Assembly: GCA_963556695.1 (NCBI GenBank)
Contig: CAUWAG010000012.1
Location: forward strand, 3,534,001 to 3,598,000
Length of the DNA: 64,000 nucleotides
From: Anthostomella pinea
Taxonomy: Eukaryota > Ascomycota > Sordariomycetes > Xylariales > Xylariaceae
Reading direction: 5' to 3'
The notes under the pieces are model-generated. The model had not been told where the DNA came from and searched no databases. It saw only the letters and a list, made by a program, of their open reading frames with translations. The position numbers and the translations under genes were made by a program. Position 1 is the first letter of the stretch. Each line of letters starts with the position of its first letter. Shown here in pieces: positions 23,337 through 34,800 of the stretch.

Positions 23337-24656
23337 TGATACAGGCCCAATTCCCAACCAGAACCTGGCTGTAGGGTCATCGTTTGGAAGTGGTGTCACC
23401 TCTAGTGAACTTGAGCTTATACTGACCCTACGTTCGGCTCAGCACTCTCAACGCATCGCACTCGGACCCCAACTGTCAGGAAGCATCCAGGAGAACAAAG
23501 AACCTTCATGTAAATATACATGGCCTCCGTGCCTGACTAGTATTGCACCTCTCTGCAGAACAACATACCATTTACCCCCCCCCCCCCATGGTTCGGCCTT
23601 GTGACACCAACGACATGGGGTCTTTTTTTTAGAGCGGTGCTGGGGTTTAGAAATACTACCAGCATACTGCCGGGACTCACTTACCCTCCGGTGGATCGAG
23701 CCGTCACATGGGCCGTCCAGAAAACGCCGGCAATATTGAACACAACGGGGTCATGACACACGTCGCGGTGGCAAGGATCTAGTCTGAAGAGTGTGCATGC
23801 ATTGAGACCGGAGGTTGGCTGTACTCTCTCATTCCTAGCCTCTTTCATCACCCATGAGCAAGTTTCTACATTCCCTCCCAATAGGCGGACACCGTGCTAA
23901 TCCAGGAATTCCAGATGCGTCCCCAACTCGTATTTGCAATACAACCACAATATTGAGGCTGTCACTGTCGCCAGCGGCCTGGTGTATTTAGCGCCTGGCC
24001 ATGATATACTCTCGTTAACAGGCGTCTTGAATTATACAACTTTAGATATGTAGATAGTAAAGTCTGCGGACTCTGCCGGCGGGTTCGAAGGCACATCCTC
24101 GACGTGCCATGCCCCTACCACAGTACGCCTCCGCCGCTTTTGAAGCCCTTTTTGATGCTGCGCCGTAGATTGTAGTGCTGTGGGGACCTAGCAGCGCATA
24201 GCGGTACTGCGAGTCGAGCCCTAAAGCCATCCTGCGCGGTATGCGGATCGGACAGGTGCTGTTTGATGTGAGTAAGTAGATGTAATGGACCACCAAGGCG
24301 TAGTAATTCCCATAGAACATCAGTCACGCGACGTCATGAAAGTCGGTGTAACGTAGAATCAGTGGTTGATGTGCCTTGCCCCCTTTGTGCCAGGGCTTGT
24401 AGACTTGGGCGAGTTGCCAACCCTGGTCGCGTCGGTGGGAAGCATGAATCGAAGAACCCCTAGGACTCTGGTCATTGGGTGAACTTCAGCATAGTAATTG
24501 GACACAATTGTTGGTTGATCATGATGGTATCTTCATTCATTCATAGGACTCATCCGTGCATATGCACGAGCCCAAGTGTCGCTCAGCATCAGCCGCCCAT
24601 CCCTACGCCTTCTACCACACTGTCAGCAACACATCCCCAACACCCAACACCACAAA
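23337..24656. other. Intergenic, homopolymer tracts
   Basis: Contains a run of 13 C at 23575-23587 and 8 T near 23622. No gene seen. Confidence 0.45.
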
Positions 24657-25900
24657 TCACAATCTTGCAGAACCCACCTCGTACGGCTTGATTTCCACCA
24701 ACAGCTTGCCCGTGTTCTTGCCCTGGAACAGATCCAGAAACGCCTGGTCGGCTGCCTTCAAGCCACCCCGAGCGATCGTCTCCTTGCGCTTGAGCTTGCC
24801 CTCCTCGAGCCACCCCGACAGCTCCTTCCGGCCCCTCGCGTAGTCCTGGGCGAAGTCGAAGACGATGAAGCCCTCCATGTGGATGCGCTGCGCCGTGACC
24901 TGGAACAGGTTGCGGATGCCCTTGCTCTCCTTGCCGGGGGCGTTGTAGCCGGAGATGGAGCCGCACATGACGAAGCGGGCGCGGAACTTGGCGCGGTCGA
25001 GGGCCATCTCGAGGATCTCGCCGCCAACGTTGTCCCAGTAGAGGTCGATGAAGTCGGGTGTCGCCTTCTTGAAGTCCTCCCGGAAGGAGGTAGACTTGTA
25101 GTTCAGCGCCGCGTCGAAGCCCAGCTCCTCCTTCAGCCACGCGCACTTGTCGTCCGAGCCCGCGATGCCGATCACCTTACAGCCCTTGATCTTGCAGATC
25201 TGGCCGACCACGGACCCCGTGGCGCCGGCGGCGCCCGAGACGACGACGGTGTCGCCCGCCTTGGGCTTGCCGATGTGCTCGAGACCGGTCCAGGCGGTCA
25301 GGCCGGTCAATCCTGTAGGTGTAGACACATATCAGCTACCAACTCCTCCTCTATTTAACCGCTGCCCGGGAGCCATGTAGCGGAAGTCGACGTACCCAAT
25401 ACGCCCAGCGCATCTGTGACCTTGGAACCCTTCGGCAGCTCGACGACCTCGAATTGCTCCTCGTTGACAATGGCCACCTCGGTCCAGCCGCAGAAGGCGT
25501 TGACAAGATCGCCCTCCTTCACCTTGGAGCTCTTGCTCGCCAGGACCTTGCTGATGGCGGCTCCTCGCATCGTCTCGCCGATGGCGACCGGTGGCATGTA
25601 CGATCGGGTATCTGTGATACATTAAGTAGCAATGTCAGCTCCTGGACGAGTCTCCATGTGTCGTGGCTTGGCTGATTGGTAGAGAGAGGTGCGATGGGTA
25701 TCTACCTAGATTCACGTACCGTTGAGCCAACCCCTCATGGCGGGGTCGAGCGACAGGTAGAGGGCCTCGACGAGAACCTCGCCATCCTTCAGCTCTTCGG
25801 CCGTGGGCGCGGGTGAGGTCTCGAGCTTGAAAGTCTTTCCGGGGACGACGTCGGCCTCGGGGCGCACGGCCAGCTTGAAGGAGTGGTTTTCGCGACCCAT
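24657..25900 (-). CDS. Medium-chain NADP-dependent oxidoreductase (alkenal/prostaglandin reductase type)
   Basis: A cytosolic enzyme of 350 residues, the usual length for this MDR branch, which reduces the C=C bond of alpha,beta-unsaturated aldehydes or ketones with NADPH. Minus-strand exons are 25900-25720, 25611-25396 and 25312-24657; both introns have gtacgt donors and cag/tacag acceptors. Landmarks: SLDPAMRGWLND near residue 60, MPPVAIGETMRG, then GLTGLTAWTGL. The Rossmann loop GAAGATGSVVG lies at about 159-169, followed by YWDNVGGEIL, MCGSISGYN and a C-terminal GKLLVEIKPYE. Zinc ligands of true alcohol dehydrogenases are absent, as expected for the family. After KPYE a gtgggt could be a donor for one more tiny exon, but reading on to the stop at 24657 gives a normal length. 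The 5' flank shows nothing diagnostic. Confidence 0.9.
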
Positions 25901-28900
25901 TGTTGTCGTGTGTGTGGAAGAAGGAATGGAGTGGTTAGGTAGGTTAGCTGCAGAGGTCTAGTAGGGTCAATTGCTCGTTGATGTTGTCAAAATTCGAAAC
26001 AGTTGCAGGCGGACGCCAATATTTATAGGAAGCTCCTCTGCCGGAGCTCGACCCAAGAAGGGCCATTTCGGCTTGATAAGTGACGAGATGTTGACTGGAC
26101 TGGATTAATAATTGTGTCTCTGTCCGGCCAGTGACCAAGCAAGAGTCGTGGCAAGCGTCGGCCGACTACCTAGGTAGGGCACAAGCTTCCACGGCGCGCG
26201 TCGTTCTGACATAGGAACTTGAAGCGGTCGATCTGCCTCGGGGATAACGTCAACCACGGCTTAGAAAACTAGAAATGCGCGCAATTGGCCAACAGCTACC
26301 GGAGACGCCGATTACAGTATGCATTGACGGGCCGATGGCATGATGCAGGGACGGGATCACTAACCAGATCTTGAGGTGCGCCGTGCCGAGGCAGCGGTGG
26401 ATCGAGCCATGTTTCGGTGTCCGAAGAGGTGGAAGGACTACAGTGACTCCGGTCACGGATCAGGTGATACGTAAGCCAACATTGAATGCATTCACTGACT
26501 CCTTGGACTCATTGAGTTGAGGTGACACTCAATGCACTTCACAGACTGTAATGGATCACGAAACGAGGTAGACAGCAGTGGCACCCCGACAACCTTAGGC
26601 TTCTTTATAGGGGTACCTTACAGCGCCCTCCGGTACTCCATCGCCGGCGTGTGTATGCGGCCGCAGAACCCCACATCCCCGCCATGGATGCTAGCCACGT
26701 GTTGCCGATTAAAACTTCAGAATTGAAACATTGGACTTTCGACGTGTTATTAAACCGCGCAGATCCCATTGCTTTCTAAGCATCGATATTCATGCCTGCA
26801 CCAGCAAGGAAGATGGCGGGCGCAGTCGCCCAAGCCTGGTTGATGGGCACATCTCAAGACGTCGACTGGTCGCCAGATGCGTACATATGTCGCCATCGAC
26901 CCGGCCACCTTCGTGCAGATGACCACTCTGTCTCTCACGAGAACATACAAATATCGCATGTTCGATTACTGATCGAAGACAGCTGAGCTGACACTTTTGA
27001 GCTTTCAAGTCAGAACCGCTTCCTTATGGAGATGGTGTGAAGGCACACTGCAGCGAGTCGACAAACGACGAGGACTTCCCCTCGGTGAGCCAAAGGTCTC
27101 CCAACGCGACATGTTCTCGAGACCAGCCTCGGCCTCCTCGGGCCAGGCGACTATAATCGACTATTATCTGCAGCTCATTGTCGAGTGGGCAGGTTCTGAG
27201 GCGGATCCGTGCTCACGTATACTGGGACAGCTCCGGTCTCGCTGCCGGTCTCGCGCAGACCTCTCAACGGGTTCCGGACCAGGCGACACATTTCAGAGAA
27301 GCGAAGGGTCGTGCTCATTGCCTCTGTTCCTTCGTCAGTTTCTATTATGGCATTGCTTGCGGATGCTGCGAGCTCGAACCGCAGCACGCGCTCCTGAACT
27401 AGCATTTAAGTGTGCGACTAGGTGGAATACAAGGCCTTGTACGTCAACCAGGGAAGTTGTTCTCGCGAATCAGTGCCCTTTCGAAGAAATTCTTACGTGG
27501 TACGAAGACCAGGACGCAAAACCTATTGTGTATCAGTGGGCGCTGTTCTCATATTGACCCCTGAAGTCCGAGGGCTGCCACTCGCTCTCACGCCCGCAGA
27601 TTGACCATGAGTATGAAGGTCTAACGGAACCAGCACGACATCACCACCGACCTCATGCGTCTTGGTGTCTCCAACTCGTCGAAAGGTTAATTTAAAAGAA
27701 TCGAGCTGAGGAACGGCATACTATACTCTACTTGTAATGCGCACGCAACTATGAGTGTATGCTTTGCTAAGAGAGGATTCCAGTATGATTGGGGATTTGT
27801 AACGCCCAGCCGACGACTTAGACGACTAGAACGACGTGTTCAGAGCAGGTTGTTCGCGGCAGTCGGAGATACTTTAGACTTGGCCATCCCTGGAACACTC
27901 GCTCGACTGGAATCCGAAAATCAGACTCCGACATCGCGTTCAGCAACATGACTCCCAACAGCAGAGGAGGAGAAGCAACATGCCCGGACCCCGAGTCCGA
28001 CTACGACTACGAACTTCAGCTCGCTCTCGGCGCCCAAGGACCGCATCGGCATGTGGTTTGCCGAGGAGGGTTCCCGGGTGAGAAGGGCTGAGAGCCAGCC
28101 GAGGGGGCGATTGAGATGCCTCCCTGGCTTCGTGTTGTTGGGCAATTGTGGTGTTCTTGTACATCCGTACTTCCTAGCACGCCATAGTATGCATTCCCCA
28201 AAGTTAGGTGACTCTTTGGCATCGTAACCCGTCGAAGCTACCATGAACGGCCCGGCCTCGAGTACATGCTGGTTGAATGGCCATTTCAACGTACCCAACC
28301 AACTCGACATGAGTATTCAGCTGCGAGCTAAAACATCAGTAAATGAGCAGACAACTCTGGGCTATGGGCCCTGCTACCTGTCGAATATACGCAATATGTG
28401 GTGTACATCTGTTCAGGCCCCCTTGAGGTTGTATGCTTACCCAGCCGCAGTCGACCTCTCGTCAGCTTCTTTCAAGCCGAAGCCTTGTTAAACCCCTTGG
28501 AGCGTAAACTCAAGACAATACTGGCATCCAATGATAAATTTGAGCAGTCAGAGCCATGAACTGCACAATCTCTAGGTATGTCTCCTCTATCATTCTCGAA
28601 AGCAAGCCTCCGAGTGCAGAGCTGAGGCCATTGCCAGGGTGGAAGGGCTGCTGCTATCTAATGAATCTTACCTGAGATACAGGGCGCAGCGTCTATGTTC
28701 AAGGAATTGCGAATGTCCAGCGATCATCGTATAATCCATCCCATAATTCATTCGCACCGCCAACCTTTATACGGATACACAGCTTACACATAGACGAAGA
28801 ACCTTATACAGCCACGTCGCTAGGTACAGCACCATGTAAGCCTTGAAATACCCGTTTCTTTCCCAGTATTATTCAGGTGCAACGTTTAATTCATCCCCAA

Positions 28901-28934
28901 TCCTCCGCACCTTGCCACAACCAGCAGCCGAAAC
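25901..28934. other. Long gene-poor stretch
   Basis: About 3 kb with no supported gene. The longest frame (26997-27557, plus) has no motif and is rich in Arg/Ser. It includes the promoters of the reductase (minus) and of the Cys-pair gene (plus). Confidence 0.4.
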
Positions 28935-29504
28935 ATGGCCCACCAGGACGCCCCTTCAAACTCGTCCACCCAGGGCTCCTCCAGCCGAGCACAACAAGGC
29001 AAGCCAGCCTCCCCAGCCTCCCTAACCCCCGACCAGACCCAAAGAATCAGCTCGCCAGAGCAAATACACATACACAGGTCCTCAACCCAAACCCCAATGA
29101 ACCACCAAGAACTCCTCGCAGCAGAAAACACGCCCCAGGGAATGCAGAACGAGATATACGCCTGCAGGCAATGTCTGCCCCAAACCCAACGCCTGCGCTT
29201 CTGCATCGAGTGCGGGATATCCGACCGCATGGGGCCGGACGGATACACGCCCGGGTCGCAGATCGTGGTACAGGGCGTTTTGTATGTGGTGTGCCTTTAT
29301 TGCAGACAGTATGGTTTGGGCGCGAAGACAGCCGACGGGCGCGGTACGCGGTATTGTAAGGCGTGCTGGACGATGAGGCCGCCGCATGTCGCTGGGGAGG
29401 ATGATATGGGGGCGGACCGTTGGGAGAGGTTGAGGGTCGCGAGGGAGGGCGGGGAGGAGGGTCGGAAGCCGGTCGGTCGAGTGGGGTTTGATAGTATGTG
29501 GTAG
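28935..29504 (+). CDS. Hypothetical small protein with CxxC pairs
   Basis: A single-exon frame of 189 residues starting MAHQDAPSNSSTQG. The first 75 residues are low-complexity Ser/Gln/Pro. The rest has four cysteine pairs: CRQC, CIEC, CLYC and CKAC, spaced like a zinc-binding treble-clef or rubredoxin-type knuckle set. A short charged tail follows. Codon use and the GC-rich third part fit a real gene. I do not recognise the family. A role in protein or nucleic-acid binding through zinc is an inference only. Confidence 0.6.
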   Translation: MAHQDAPSNSSTQGSSSRAQQGKPASPASLTPDQTQRISSPEQIHIHRSSTQTPMNHQELLAAENTPQGMQNEIYACRQCLPQTQRLRFCIECGISDRMGPDGYTPGSQIVVQGVLYVVCLYCRQYGLGAKTADGRGTRYCKACWTMRPPHVAGEDDMGADRWERLRVAREGGEEGRKPVGRVGFDSMW

Positions 29505-29768
29505 CACTTCCGGGCAGCTCCAAAGGGTCTCGATTGATGTCGAAACCACGACTCAAACGACAGATAGAGTAGTTGAATCCCTTTCGCGTTGCCTTGAACC
29601 TGCGCCGTGACACCTGCTTCTGAGTACACCCCAGACGGTACTGTAGGATCACTCAGAGCTTGAGACACCTAAGGCTCAGAAGCTTTGAATCCCAGCAGCA
29701 GCCACCTGCTTATATCCCTTGAGCACAAGCATACCATCCATCCGCCATTCCGCCCCAAAACCATCTCA

Positions 29769-30640
29769 TCAAGCAGCCAACCTCTCATCCGCCTCCTTCA
29801 TCGCCCTCTCATGGAACTTGCGATGCTCAGCAATGCTATCATCAGCCTTTGCCAACCTCTCATCCGCCTCCCTCATCGCCCGCTCGTGAAACTTCCGATG
29901 CTCGACCATGGCATCATCCGCCTTGGCCAGCCTCTCATCCGCCTCCCTCATGGCCTCAACATGGTACCTCCGATGCGCCAGTATCCTTTCGCCCGCCTCC
30001 CCAACCTCCCGCTCATGAAACTTCCGATGCTCCACCATACTATCATCCGCCTTCGCCAGCCTCTCATCCGCCTCCCGCATCGCCTGCACGTGGAACTCCC
30101 TATGCTGCACGATGCTGTCCTCAGCGGCAGCCAGCCGTTCATCCGCCTCGCGCATTGCGCGCGCGTGGAATTGCCGGTGCTCGACCATACTGATGTCGCT
30201 CGCGGCCAGCCGCTCGTCCGCTTCAGCCATGGCCTGCGCGTGCCAGACGCGGTGCTCTTTGATTCGGTCCTCGGCGGCTGCTAACCGCTCGTCGGCCTCG
30301 CGCATCGCGCGCTCGTGGAAGCGCCGGTGCTCGACCATGCTGTCGTCGGCGGCGTCTAGGCGCTCGTCGGCCTCGCGCATGGCTTCTTCGTGCCAGGTGC
30401 GGTGTTGCTGGACTGTCCGTCCACACGTGAGTTAGCAGCTACTCAGAATAATAAAGAGTCACTGCCCTTAAAAACGAAACAGCCTCCCCAGATGGGCCAG
30501 ACTTAGCAGAGAAAGGGTCCAGAATATAAAGTACATACTGCGGTCCTCGGCTGCCGCCAGCCGCCCGTCGGCCTCCTTCATCGCATCCAGGTGGAACTCG
30601 CGGTGGTTCCGCATGCTCTCGTCCGCCTCGGAGATCTTCT
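29769..30640 (-). repeat. 75-bp tandem repeats encoding the 25-residue units
   Basis: In-frame repeats inside the coiled-coil gene, recognisable on the plus strand as recurring cctctcatccgcctc or ctcgtcggcctcgcg every 75 bp. One unit has lost 21 bp. The intron interrupts the array. Confidence 0.85.
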
Positions 30641-30752
30641 CCCTATGGTGCTTGTCAAGCCAACTGAGGCGGTCATCGTTCTCGTTCTGCGACCATGAAT
30701 AGGGCGCGGCGCCGGCGTTCTGAGGCGCCATGACCTGTGCTGATGCCGCCAT
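29769..30752 (-). CDS. Coiled-coil protein with tandem 25-residue repeats
   Basis: Two exons on the minus strand, 30752-30539 and 30412-29769 (donor gtatgt, acceptor gacag), give 285 residues from ATG 30752 (MAASAQVMAPQNAG). After a short Ala/Pro/Asn-rich head, the rest is a tandem repeat of 25 residues with the consensus AMREADERLAAAEDSM plus VEHRKFHER. About nine full units are present, one of them shortened to 18 residues (EVGEAGERILAHRRYHVE), and a final partial unit precedes the stop. The pattern is strongly helical and amphipathic, with a His-Arg pair and an aromatic-His pair in each unit. No signal peptide or membrane span is seen. The repeat runs smoothly across the intron, which supports the splice. 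I know no named family, and the function is unknown. A longer upstream frame to 30965 exists but looks non-coding. Confidence 0.78.
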
Positions 30753-31806
30753 TGTCCGGGGCGATGAGGTAGCTATACGACCTAGGACAGCGATGCCACG
30801 GCTTGTGTTGGCACTTGACTTGCGATTACTGCGCTTCTGCCACTCAGTTTCCGGCCGTACGTCTGGAATTATAGTCGTTGGCTTCGTGAAACAGCTTGCA
30901 TGGTAGAAATGGGAGCATGATTGGAGTGGCGCAGGTGGGTGACTGGCACAGGTTTCGGCTAGCATGACGTCACCGAGCTACAAGGTTCAAGTCGCACCCC
31001 CCCCCCCCCCCCCCCCTCTTTATCCGATCCTACACATAGACAGCATAGACTACATGAAAGAACCTCATGTTCAACTCATCATCTTCTTGTGTAGCTACGT
31101 ACATTTTAGCTGAGAGTAGTACGCCAAATGGGCAGGCTGCTGCAACATACTTGCAGTTCAGAAATGTCTGTAATTGCGCAGCTGCTGCGATAGTAAAGGA
31201 GTCATTAAGAAATACCAACATCTGTCACAAGTTGCAAGAAGAACGTTGCCCGATTATTTTGATGACCCATGGTCCGTTTTCTGTAACTAGGGCTCAACAG
31301 AGGAGCCCTCAGGTTTCTGCTATATACAGGACAGAGCGAAAGTCGTAGCTAGCCTTGCCTCTGACGAGGGCATGGACTCATACATGGTAGTGCAACATGT
31401 AGGGGTATCGTGAGGCACCTGTACCGATTTGTTCGTTCGTGGTTTTGAATTAGTTCCTCCCCTAAACGAAACCTGGAAAGCTGAACTTCCCCAACCTTGC
31501 CTGGCCCCAACTGGTGGACCAAAGAGTGTCCATGTACCAGATGTCGTCTCTGGTCTGACCAAGAATCTGCTGCAGTGCTGCAAAATGTATTCTGGAGCCA
31601 CTTCAGCTCATCCTACGCAGCTAGGTCAAAAGCATGCCAGGTATCCCCAAGATAACCTGTACTTCCAATCGAGTGCAACATCAAAGAGTAGTGTCTTCGC
31701 ACTTCCCTGTCTCATTTCGTCATTGTGTTCCTTTGCTGGAGCACAGCGACCAACTCCTGCCTGAACTGCGCTGAATGTGGCATATGGGTACTATTCATTA
31801 GCATCA
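30753..31806. other. Intergenic, with a 20-base poly-C run
   Basis: No gene seen. The C run at 30997-31016 lies about 245 bp upstream of the coiled-coil gene start and may sit in its promoter. Confidence 0.5.
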
Positions 31807-34800
31807 TCAACGAGCAGGGATGCTCAAGACCGAGCTTGCATTGGTATCGCTGCTCAGATCATCCACATCGTCATGCTGAAGCACAGGGCGCCGTCGGTTC
31901 TTCGCCTTGCCTTTGCGGGATATTATCTTCTTGGCTGAGACCCGCTGTCCTTCGCCAGGGGTATGAGAGTTCCTGTTGGCCTTCTTGGACGGGGTGGACT
32001 TGGCGGGTGTACTGTTGCCCTTGCCTTTTTGTCGAGTTTCGTTCGACTTCGCAGTAGAGGCGGGCGGAACATCGGCAGACGAGTTACGCTCAAAGGTGGC
32101 ACGGCTATGCTTGGCCTTCGCGCGCTGCTTTCCTTTAACGTCGGGGTCCGAGTCTTCTATCTCAGACTTGTCACCTTCATCGTCATCACCGTTGCCAGAG
32201 TCCGAGTCGACACCTAGATCAACACTGCTGCCGCGTGCTCGAGGCCGAGACTCTTGGACCTTGGCGGGTCCGTCCTCAGGCTCGTCCTCCATGTCCTGGT
32301 CTTGGTCTTCAGGCTGGTTCTCGGCGTCCTTGTCTTGGTCCTCGAGCTGATCGTCGTTGTCTTCGTCATCCTCTTGATCATCCTCCTCGTCACCCTCCTC
32401 GTCATCATCTTCGTCATCACCTGACTTAACAAGACGAGGTGTTTTCGGCGCATTGTTAGACCTGAGGATTTTCCTCAACTTGTACTCCACCTCGCGATGC
32501 TCAGCATCGAGGTCCAGGTCCTCATCCGCGAGATAGTCGAGAGTGCGAGTCTCTTTGTATCGCTTAACCAGTTGATCGCAGACCTCAGGGACAGACATGA
32601 TTCTCCAGTCAGGGATAGAACGTCTGAGCCGGTGCCAGACCAGTATGAGAGTAGGACGTGGCCACTGATCGACGACCTCTGCTCTAACACCGGCCCAGGA
32701 TATACGGCTGTCAGCGTTGGCCTCGGAAGCTTTGACGGCTTTGATGACGGTGTAACGGTGTCGGTGAGACATGAGCACTGCCTCTTCTCGCGCCTTCTCG
32801 ATCATCTTATCAACGGGCGCGGAGACGCCGTCAATATTCCCACCTTCCATCTTGGCCTTGACTTTCTTCCACTTGGCTTGGCACTGGAGTCGGCTGCGGG
32901 TTCGTCCCATCTTCTCACTGATGAGTTGCCAGTCAACTATCTCTTCGGGGAGAGTAGTATAGATGTACTTCTCGGGATTGCTGTGAATCTCGTCGATCGA
33001 GTGTAGGACGTGTTGTGTAAGTTTCTCCTCTTCTTCGTGGTCCCACGCGTCATAACGTTGTTTGTCCCCACAGACGACGTAGTTGCGAATGCGATCTCGT
33101 ACGTCTTCTGGGTGGCGGTTGATGAGCCTGCCAATTCTGGCATGTTGCATGCCGTGCTCGTTATACATGTCCTTCAATTCCTGGTGCTGCTCCGGAGTCC
33201 AAGTACCACGAGCAACGAAATTGTGGAATCTGCGGCGGCACAGGTTGATGACCTTCTGTCGCGGGCGGTTATCACAAGTCGCCGCTATATGGTCCCACAT
33301 ATCCTTTGAGTCGACCTCTCTAGGGTTGCCTTGGATCAACTCATTCACTTCGAATTGAGTCTTGTTGTTATCATCCCGCCAGCGCTCCACCGCCTCCCTG
33401 ATATTGCGAAGCTCAAAATCACTGAAGGGGCCCTTCAGAGTATCCCAGGACTTAGGAGTCCGTTTCTTGCGAGCAATACGCTTGGATGACGATGCGGGGC
33501 TATCTTCAGTTTTGCCTTTGAGGATGGTCGAGATCTTAGGTTGCTTGCTCTTTGTAGCTGCCCTTGATGGGCCAGCCACAGCAACGTTAGTATCCTCTGC
33601 AGAATGTTGGCCCCGAAGCTGCCTGCGGGAAGCAGCAGCGGCAGCCGGAGACGGATACTCTTTGGACTCGCTTAAGAAGGAAGGCTTGGCAACACGCTTC
33701 CGTCCCGTGGTCTTAGCACGTCCATGGCTGCTAGGGCCTGCCTCGGCTTGCGTGGGTATTCGATGAGGCACTGAGGTTGGACGAGGCACTGAAGATGGAA
33801 CCTCTACCTCATCATTTGAGACACCATTGGGCAGATTCTCGATGTCTGGTGCGACCACAGCGACTTCAGCACTTTGCAAGTCGTTATTGGAAGCGTGGGA
33901 CGCGTGACGGTAGGCAAGCTGATCATCTCCTGATTCCGAAGACGGAGCTTCGAATTTAGTGACTCCAGGGTTGGCGTCTGATACGTCGCCAGAGGTATTG
34001 GCGGGATCTTCCACCTCATTTGAGGGTTTACGCCAAGAGGTGGTCGAGGGGCCAGTGTCTGATCCGGATTCCTGGGACGAACCGTCACTCTGCGGACCGT
34101 TGTTGTCGTAGTCCCCATCGGCATCGGTATCTCGATAATTCTCTGGCTCATCCTCTTCACCCTGTTCACCCTTGTCCCTCTTGTCGACATCCATACGGTT
34201 GGCATGATCGCCATTCTCGCTCGAAGTGTCATGTTCTGACTCTGGTGCAGCAGCCTTAACTGACTTGGATGAGTTTCGATGTTTGCGTTGTGCTCGAGCC
34301 CGGCTCGGAGAAAGTTCCATTGAGTTGGCGGGCTCAAGTCCATTCTGCAAAGCATCATGGGTCGTACCCTCCTTGCGCCCGCTGTAAAGTTGCTCAGCAA
34401 ATTGACTGAAACCCTCTTCGTCATCAACAACACGCTGGTGATTGACATCGTCCTTTCCCTTGGAACGATGGGCTTGACTATCGGCGATAACTCCGTCAGC
34501 AGGGATGTCTCCATCAATGTCTTCCGGCTCGGCAGACTCGAGACCCAAATCAGCGGGCTTGTAATGGTGGTGCTTGTGCTTCTTCTTGTTCCGTCCGCCT
34601 GAACCGCTCGACTTACGCTTCTTGGAGGACTGGCGAACATCGTCTGAAGTTGGTGTGGCGTTGTTGCTGTTGGTTTGTTGTACAGCGGGGAGCTCGTCAG
34701 CAGGAGGCTGGGAGTTTGAGGTGGCATGTTGGTCCGAGTCGCTCTCTGGCTGTGGTTCAGCCTTTATTTGATCTCTCGACTTGCGCTTGCGCTTTTTAGA

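Noticed and set aside
24080..24095. GGTTCGAAGGC, B-box-like word
   Set aside because: Departs from the consensus at the final CC and has no A box or stem.
24576..25358. Plus-strand frame of 260 codons
   Set aside because: Antisense to exon 3 of the MDR reductase; GC-rich shadow.
26997..27557. Plus-strand frame of 186 codons
   Set aside because: No motif, no splice support, Arg/Ser-rich composition typical of chance frames.
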